Shown: piece after piece, positions 58,105 to 64,000 of the stretch
Layout of the letters: each line of letters starts with the position of its first letter
Position numbering within the stretch: position 1 is the stretch's first letter
Program-made: the position numbers and the translations under genes
Source of the DNA: Brucella cytisi
Lineage (GTDB): Bacteria > Pseudomonadota > Alphaproteobacteria > Rhizobiales > Rhizobiaceae
Reading direction: 5' to 3'
DNA length: 64,000 nucleotides
Assembly: GCA_012103075.1 (NCBI GenBank)
Contig: JAAVLQ010000001.1
Coordinates: forward strand, 744,001 to 808,000
Notes under the pieces: generated by a model
What the model saw: only the letters and a program-made list of their open reading frames with translations
What the model was told of the DNA's origin: nothing
Databases searched by the model: none

Positions 58105-59198
58105 TCAGTTCTCGGGGCCAAAATATTTGTCTTTCAGCTTGGCGACCTCTTCACTCTCGTGAGCCCTGATAATTGCCACGCTGGCGGGTTTGACGAGTTC
58201 ACTATGGCGCGGAAAGGCAAAACCATATTTGTCCGGGCTGAATACAGTGCCTACAAGATCGATAGGCTGGTCGGCGTGCTGGTGGGCGTAATATTCCAGA
58301 ACCGGCCCGTCACCGACGATTGCCGAAATTTCATCGCTGACCAGTGCGTTTACGGCTTCGGGCATGTGGTCGAAAGGAATAGTCGCGATAGAGCGCGACT
58401 TCAGAAACCGTTCCGCGACACCGCCTGCACGAACGCCAACGGATTTCCCCTGCAGATCAGAAAGGCTGGAAATATTGTTGTCGATATGAGCAACGGTCAT
58501 GACGCTAGTAATCGATGAAGTCATGTAGGCGATGATCGCTATGCCGAACACCATCCAGAATGTCTGCCAGATGCGTCCTAACCAGCCGAACAGGTTTTTG
58601 CGAGAAGTTTTGCCCGACGTCGCAATGGAAACTACGTGATAGAAACTTTCCGCCAGTCCCTCTCGCCAGCGTTTCGGAAAGCCTTCATCAAAATGCCTGT
58701 CGAAGATCGTCAGCAATACCGTGGCTGCAATGAGAATGCCGAGGATCCGGGCATAGGTCGCCAGATGTCCGGCATCATCAAGGCGGCTGATGAGATCATC
58801 CCAGCCGTTTCCCGCCGGGTGTGCACCATGATGCGCAGGCCCGCATCGAACCATGGATGGGTGAAATCCACGATTTCAGCCCGCTGTTCCGTGATAGTTA
58901 GATTGGTAACAGCGGCTTCGACTTTGCCTTCTGAAACCGCTTTAACCAATTCGGTGTAATTCGGATATTCCACATACTGCGAAGCAAGGTTCATGCGTGT
59001 GGCAATGTCCTGCCAGATATCGATAGCCATGCCGGAAAACGCATTGCCCTGTTTGTTGACGAATGGTTCACTGACATAGACACCGACCTGCACGGGTTTG
59101 GGTGCCGGCTGCGCATACGATGCTGACGGAAATGCCACCAAAAGTAGAATCAAAAGGTGTTTGTATAAATGGCGGTTGATGAAGTTGTTCATTGGCAT
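58105..59198 (-). CDS. iGluR-like ligand-gated channel / solute-binding membrane protein, frameshifted
   Basis: Protein of about 363 residues with the order ligand-binding lobe S1, membrane helix, pore-like loop, membrane helix, lobe S2, as in prokaryotic glutamate-receptor channels (GluR0-like). Signal peptide LLILLLVAFPSASYAQ; S1 has VGVYVSEPFVNKQGNAFSGM and AVTNLTITEQRAEIVDFTHP. M1 is ARILGILIAATVLLTIF (about 150-167), the loop is YHVVSIATSGKTSRKN (about 187-201), M2 is IWQTFWMVFGIAIIAYMTSS (about 210-229). S2 has SDLQGKSVGVRAGGVAERFL and KYGFAFPRHSEL. The loop lacks a TVGYG potassium filter. A missing C in 58817-58819 separates S1 from M1. ATG 59198; ATG 59192 is also possible. Confidence 0.75.
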
Positions 59199-59431
59199 TA
59201 ACGAAAAAACACGTCCCCAAAATCCCAGTACTTTTGCAATTTTGACATGCTATACATTTTAATTTTATTAATATTTACTTCAAAATATATCGCGAAAATT
59301 CGATGAATATTTTCATTGGGATTGTTAATTTAATCTGTTCTCTGTTCCGGCGAAATATGGAACCGAACGCCCTCTTGTTCAGTTATTGCGGCTAACAAGC
59401 CGAAGGTTACAACACGGCTAAAGAGGGGTTC

Positions 59432-61361
59432 ATGGAGAGTATCGACCGTCCGGATTCTGCGGTGCGTCCGATCGCGTCGGCGCCGCCACGCCTGCCCACT
59501 CTGGCGGCAATGGCTGTAGCCGTTGCCATTCTCTACTTTGCAAAAGACGTCTTTCTGCCTCTTGCCATAGCGGTACTGCTGACATTTGCGCTTGCGCCGA
59601 TTGTCGCCTTTCTGCGCAGGACCGGTCTTCCACGGCTGTTCGCGGTGATTACGAGTGTGGCCGGTGGTTTTCTGATCGTCGCAGTCTTCAGCGCCGTCGT
59701 TGCTTTTCAGGTCTCTGAGGTTGGACAAAATATCTCAATCTATCAATACAACATTATCGAGAAGATCAGGACACTGAAGGAAGCGGGCTCCGACAACAGT
59801 TTCTTTGACAGGCTCAACCGTTTTGCTGAGCGTATCGGCACGGAAATCAACAGGCCGGAACAGAAGACACGGGCACTTCCTTCGGATCAGCCGGAGGAAA
59901 AGCCGCTACTCGTCCAGATATTCGCGCCTCGCCACCCGGTTGAAACGCTCCGGAGCATAATCGAACCGCTCATCGGCCCGCTGGCGACGACGGGTCTCGT
60001 CGTCGTTGTCGTGATTTTCATGCTGCTCGAACGGGAGGAGCTGAGGGATCGCTTCATAAGGCTCGTTGGTTATGGCGATCTTCACCGAACGACGGAAGCC
60101 TTGCAGGATGCAGGAAAGCGGGTTGGCCAATACCTGCTGACGCAGCTTGTGGTGAATATCACTTACGGCGTGCCGCTCGCTTTCGGGCTTTGGATTTTGG
60201 GCATCCCCAACGCCGCCTTATGGGGAATGCTGGCAATCGTTTTGCGGTTCGTTCCCTATATCGGCCCGGTTATCGCGGCGATCCTGCCGCTGTTCCTTGC
60301 CTTTGCCGTTGCACCCGGCTGGAGCCTGCTCCTCTGGACGATCGGGCTCTTCGTTATCATCGAGCTTCTCATAAAACAATGTGATCGAACCTTGGCTTTA
60401 TGGTTCTCGCACCGGCCTTTCGCCGCTTGCAATCATCGTTTCGGCCATTTTCTGGACTTGGCTCTGGGGACCGGTTGGCTGGTCTTGTCGACGCCTCTGA
60501 CGGTCTGTCTCGTGGTGTTGGGGCGTCATGTGCCGCAATTCGAATTTCTGGAAATCCTGTTCGGCAACGAGCCTGTGCTCGATCCGAAGGAACGTCTCTA
60601 TCAGCGGCTCCCGGCAGGAGATCCGGATGAGGCCACGGATAATGCCGAGGAAATGCTGGAACGGAAATATCTGGTCGAGTTTTATGGTTCGGTCGCGATC
60701 CCGGCGCTCCTGATGGCAGAGCGGGACCGTCTGCGCGGTGTTCTAACCGAGCCACAATTGCAGATCGTTGAAGAAAGCACAAAGACGCTGGTGGCCAATC
60801 TGGAGCAGATTGCGAGCGAGGAGGAGGATGGCGAAGAGATCTCGATTGAGAATCCCGATGGCGATGGCAGCCCATCCGATCTGGAACTTCCCTCCGGCGA
60901 AGGCCGGTCGCTGCTGACATTCGGGGGACGGAAGGGGCTAGACGACACTGCCGCGATCATGCTGGCGCAGGTCCTCGCCGTACAGGGCGCCGCGGCAGAA
61001 GCCGTCGTGCATGATGCGCTCAAGCCCGCCAATCTCAGGGCGCTGGATATTTCCGGCAGGGATACGCTGATAATCTGCTTTCTGGATCAGCAGGCGGCGC
61101 GTCACGCCCGGTTTGCCGTACGTCGTCTGCGACGGCTGCGGTCCTCTTTGCGCATCGGCGTGGTGCTGTGGCATGACCCGAACGAAGCACGATCCGTTGA
61201 TCGGGAGGCGATGCGGGAAGAAATGCAGGCGGATTTTGTCGCCTGCACCATGATAGAGGCCGTCGTGGAAGGGCTCTCTGAAATCGATCCGACGCCCTTG
61301 AAGGCGGCAAAAAATGGTTCGCGCGCGGTCACGCAAGATGATCACTGCAAAACCGGCCTAG
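59432..61361 (+). CDS. AI-2E family transporter with long C-terminal cytosolic domain
   Basis: Inner-membrane AI-2E/PerM family protein of about 640 residues. The first 370 residues carry the helices (AAMAVAVAILYFAKDVFLPL, LATTGLVVVVVIFMLLEREE, AIVLRFVPYIGPVIAAILPL). Residues about 315-350 are garbled by a pair of compensating indels (60373-60376 and about 60474-60482); the other frame there reads NVIEPWLYGSRTGLSPLAII, which is the family motif. After VLVLGR-like VCLVVLGRHVPQFEFLEIL comes an acidic linker and a cytosolic domain (LDDTAAIMLAQVLAVQGAAA, DTLIICFLDQQAARHARFAV, SSLRIGVVLWHDPNEARS). The raw frame runs to 61477 inside metC; a shift in the A run 61307-61312 gives a stop at 61361, which I prefer. 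Confidence 0.8.
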
Positions 61362-62527
61362 ATCGCGGCAAAGCCTTTTTCGAGATCTGCAATGAGGTCC
61401 GGCACGTCTTCCGTGCCGATCTGCAGGCGGATCACCGGTCCGGGATAGTTACCCTTGGCTACGGTCCGCTCATCTAGGCGAACATGAACGGCGAGGCTTT
61501 CATAACCGCCCCGGGAATAGCCGAGGCCGAAAATCTCCAGCGCATCGAGGAAAGCATGGGCTTCCTTCTGCCCACCGCTGGCAAGCACAATGGAGAAAAT
61601 GCCGGCAGAACCGGAGAAGTCCCGCTTCCAGATTTCATGACCCGGATGGCTTTCCAGTGCCGGATGCAGAACCCTCTCGACAGCCGGGTGGCTTTCAAGC
61701 CAACGGGCGACGTCCAGTGCGCTCTTGCGGTGATGTTCCAGCCGCACGCCCATTGTGCGCATGCCGCGCAGGATCTGGTAGGTATCGTCAGCCGATGTAC
61801 ACAGTCCAAGCGTTCCGTGCGTTTCCAGAAGCTGCGGCCAACATTTTTCATTGGCCGAAATCGTGCCAAACAGAATATCGGAATGGCCGGACGGATATTT
61901 GGTCGAGGCATGGATGGTAATGTCCACGCCGAAATCGAGCGCTTTGAAGTAAAGCGGGGTAGCCCGTGTATTGTCCATCATGACGATGGCGCCACCCTTG
62001 TGCGCTTCTTCGACGATGGCTGGAATATCCTGCATTTCAAACGTGTTCGACGCCGGTGATTCCGTGAACACGACTTTGGTGTTCGGGCGCATCAGCTTGG
62101 CAATGCCAGAACCGATCTCCGGATCGTAATATTCGACTTCCACGCCCATGCGCTTCAGGATCGTATCGGCAAAATGACGCGTCGGATTATAGATCGAATC
62201 GACAAACAGCACGTGATCGCCGGGCGACAGGAATGCAAGAAGCGGAACGGTAACAGCAGCAAGTCCGGACGGGACGCAGACTGTACCCGCCGAACCTTCG
62301 AGCGCATCGATGGCCGCGCACAGCGCATCGCTGGTTGGAGTGCCGCGCGTGCCGTATGTATATTTCTGGCCACCGGTTGCCATCGTCTCTGCATCCGGGA
62401 AAAGAACGGTTGAAGCGCGGACAACGGGTGGATTGACGAAGCCATGGTAGTCGCGTGGCTGATAACCGTCGTGAGCGAGCCGTGTGTTTATACCCAGCTT
62501 CTCTGTCTTGCCCTGCTGCTTAGTCAC
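61358..62527 (-). CDS. metC: Cystathionine beta-lyase
   Basis: A 389-residue PLP-dependent enzyme of the Cys/Met metabolism family, splitting cystathionine to homocysteine, pyruvate and ammonia. KYTYGTRGTPTSDALCAAID, VPSGLAAVTVPLLAFLSPGD and VFTESPASNTFEMQDIPAI are typical; the PLP lysine is in TIHASTKYPSGHSDILFG. GTG 62527 is chosen because GGAGG precedes it at RBS distance. The stop overlaps the end of the convergent AI-2E gene within CTAG. The gene is intact. Confidence 0.93.
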   Translation of the reverse strand: MTKQQGKTEKLGINTRLAHDGYQPRDYHGFVNPPVVRASTVLFPDAETMATGGQKYTYGTRGTPTSDALCAAIDALEGSAGTVCVPSGLAAVTVPLLAFLSPGDHVLFVDSIYNPTRHFADTILKRMGVEVEYYDPEIGSGIAKLMRPNTKVVFTESPASNTFEMQDIPAIVEEAHKGGAIVMMDNTRATPLYFKALDFGVDITIHASTKYPSGHSDILFGTISANEKCWPQLLETHGTLGLCTSADDTYQILRGMRTMGVRLEHHRKSALDVARWLESHPAVERVLHPALESHPGHEIWKRDFSGSAGIFSIVLASGGQKEAHAFLDALEIFGLGYSRGGYESLAVHVRLDERTVAKGNYPGPVIRLQIGTEDVPDLIADLEKGFAAI

Positions 62528-62736
62528 GAAAATGCCTCCAGACCATGTTGCATCCTATCCCACCGATTCTCGAACGAGAGGATTCTGCCGGGGCGCATCA
62601 AGGTCGGCTGCGGCAAAAAGATCTGCGATTCCGTTTGCGGCGGAGACTTTGAATACTTGGATAGGATGCGCGCGTTCCGGATGCAACCTCGCGTGCAATT
62701 TATTGCGTAAGAAGCTTTTGAAAGGATATTTGTGTT

Positions 62737-63538
62737 ATGATGGCGTCCAGCACGGGAAGCATTTTTCTTTATCCCTTTCGCGTGGCGCTGGAACTCCTTC
62801 AAGCTCTTTTGCGCCCGGCTTACAAGGGGGCGCCATCCTCTGGACGCTTGAAATGACGGCAATTGTCGTGCTTCTGCCCTTCATTATTCTCGTGCTGCAC
62901 CTGTGGGATGCCGACATCATTCGCGCCACGGCGCAAAGCACCAATTTCATCATGGAATTCCTGCGAAAGGTTACGGATGCGATTCGCACCATCGTCTGGC
63001 TGGCCATAGGCATTGTCGTGTGGGTCATCACAGCGATATTGCTGTCTCCGAAACTGCGTGCTGCGGCGGGCCATGGTTCGTCACGCTTCACAGCTGGGCA
63101 ACACTGGTGCTGACCTCGATCATTGTCGCAAGCGTACCAGTTGAAATCGGCAAACTCGCCATTGGCCGGGCGCGCCCATTTTTGCTCGATGAGGTGGGAG
63201 CCGCCTATTTCTCACCGTTCAAAGGCCAGTTTCTTTATGAAAGTTTCCCATCCGGCCATTCCATGATGGCAGGCATCATGATGGTTTCGCTTTGGATATT
63301 CCTGCCACGCTGGCGCATCCTTACCGTCCCGGCATGTTTTCTCTTCGGGATCAGCAGGCTTGCCGCCGGTGCGCACTATCCGACCGACGTCGTCGCGGGT
63401 CTGACAATCGGATTCTTGGCGACATGGTGGGTTGCGCGTTATATGGCGACGCGAAATATTATTTTTCTTTGGATGGCGAAAGCACGATGCCGCACGTTTG
63501 ATTTCTATCAAGGGTTGCTGTCCGTATGGCCCATCTAG
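62737..63538 (+). CDS. PAP2 family phosphatase, frameshifted
   Basis: Inner-membrane lipid phosphatase of the PAP2 superfamily, about 265 residues. Start ATG 62737 or 62740 (MASSTGSIFLYPFRVALELL) after AAAGGA. A missing G in 62826-62830 joins AYKGGAILWTLEMTAIVVLL, and a missing C at 63071-63072 joins AAAGPWFVTLHSWATLVLTS. All three catalytic motifs are present: KLAIGRARP, FPSGHS and SRLAAGAHYPTD. It may act on undecaprenyl pyrophosphate, phosphatidylglycerol phosphate or lipid A; sequence alone cannot decide. Confidence 0.88.
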
Positions 63539-63953
63539 GGTGGTAGTCACATTTAACCAATTGTATTAATTGAGTTATAATGCCGTATTCAAACTGGCAG
63601 CGGCTTAACCTTCTCCGAAGAGGACTCCTACCCAGAAATCGGGAAATCGTGTAAATTTTCAAATATTTCTCACCCATCTTTTTTGGAGGTCAGCTCGCCG
63701 GGCTACGTTATTGCCTTGACCAAAGGCAATTTTTCGCCTTCGATAAGACCCGTGAAGGCGGCAGGTTTGTCACTGCGCTCAAAAACAAGAATCGAAGACT
63801 GGAAAGCGGTCTCGGGCGAGGGGCAGCCTGCTGTATGGCATGGGCTTGGGAGGTCACACGGCTTTTCCGACCGGTTTATGCAAAAATAAAGCAACAAGAG
63901 ATGCTTGAGCCAAAGGTTCAGCGCTCTCCGGGGAACAAAAGGTTGCAGGCCAG
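63539..63953. other. Region between PAP2 gene and window-edge gene
   Basis: About 415 bases. An open frame on each strand (63683-63889 plus, 63703-63897 minus) covers the same stretch, and neither is convincing: the plus frame starts at TTG with GGAGG inside it. A terminator-like hairpin is at 63710-63734. Confidence 0.35.
63710..63734 (+). terminator. Terminator-like hairpin
   Basis: ATTGCCTT and AAAGGCAAT pair over 8 bases around GACC and are followed by TTTTT on the plus strand. It is 170 bases after the PAP2 stop and could end that transcript. Confidence 0.55.
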
Positions 63954-64000
63954 ATGAAAAAACTCTTATGACGGGTGTATTGGGTGCGGCGGCGCTGTTT
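63954..64000 (+). CDS. Start of an exported-protein gene, cut by the window end
   Basis: ATG 63954 opens MKKL. After one frame correction near 63965-63968 it continues MTGVLGAAALF, a typical signal-peptide beginning (Lys-Lys then hydrophobic). Only about 15 codons are visible, so the product is unknown. Confidence 0.45.

Noticed and set aside
1..64000. CRISPR array, prophage or known defence cluster
   Set aside because: No regularly spaced direct repeats, phage structural genes, Cas genes or recognised defence genes were seen on either strand.

Overview
The window looks like core chromosome of an alphaproteobacterium in Brucellaceae, most likely Ochrobactrum (Brucella sensu lato). The evidence is an Omp25-family outer-membrane protein, a divergent ampR-ampC pair whose enzyme closely resembles the OCH class C beta-lactamases as I remember them, an HdaA-type DnaA regulator, an NDUFS4-like complex I subunit, a DUF992 protein and a citramalate synthase. 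These assignments come from reading translations, not from database searches.

Layout. 1-3.7 kb: ygfZ (cut by the window edge) faces a dihydroorotase, followed by a cysteine hydrolase and a GlxA-type regulator in one operon. 3.7-9.4 kb: small exported or hypothetical proteins, a NUDIX hydrolase, an SRAP/YedK protein, cysS and a Gfa-like protein. 9.4-14 kb: cimA, rarD and an M23 peptidase. 14-21.8 kb, minus strand: the envelope cluster lptF-lptG-lptD, then surA-pdxA-rsmA. 22-29 kb: pepA-holC with two membrane proteins, an ABC-F ATPase, a DinB protein, ndk and a YbaY+META protein. 29-33.6 kb, minus strand: SDR-uvrC-pgsA-moaD-moaE. 34-37 kb: omp25 and ampR/ampC. 37-43 kb: GST, RNase T2, rlmJ, an EamA transporter and a molybdopterin oxidoreductase. 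43-49 kb: DUF992, purM-purN, a PerM-type permease, hdaA, an epimerase and an SH3 protein. 49.6-52 kb: two tiny genes and lactate permease. 52.3-57.4 kb: two tRNAs, the NDUFS4-like protein and small accessory proteins. 57.7-64 kb: an RcnB protein, a glutamate-receptor-like protein, a second AI-2E permease with a long cytosolic tail, metC and a PAP2 phosphatase.

The dominant oddity is technical. Nearly every second gene, including essential ones (cysS, lptF, lptG), is broken by one or more single-base indels. Most lie in short homopolymers, and restoring one base recovers a full-length conserved protein. I count nearly sixty such sites in 64 kb and read them as sequencing or assembly errors, not pseudogenes. 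Genes are therefore reported at their reconstructed full extents, with each frameshift site named.

I found no prophage, CRISPR array, complete insertion sequence or clear new defence system. The most interesting biology is the iGluR-like membrane protein, the PerM-plus-tail fusion, the RBS-masking hairpin before the cysteine hydrolase, a short palindromic repeat family, and three unlisted very small proteins.
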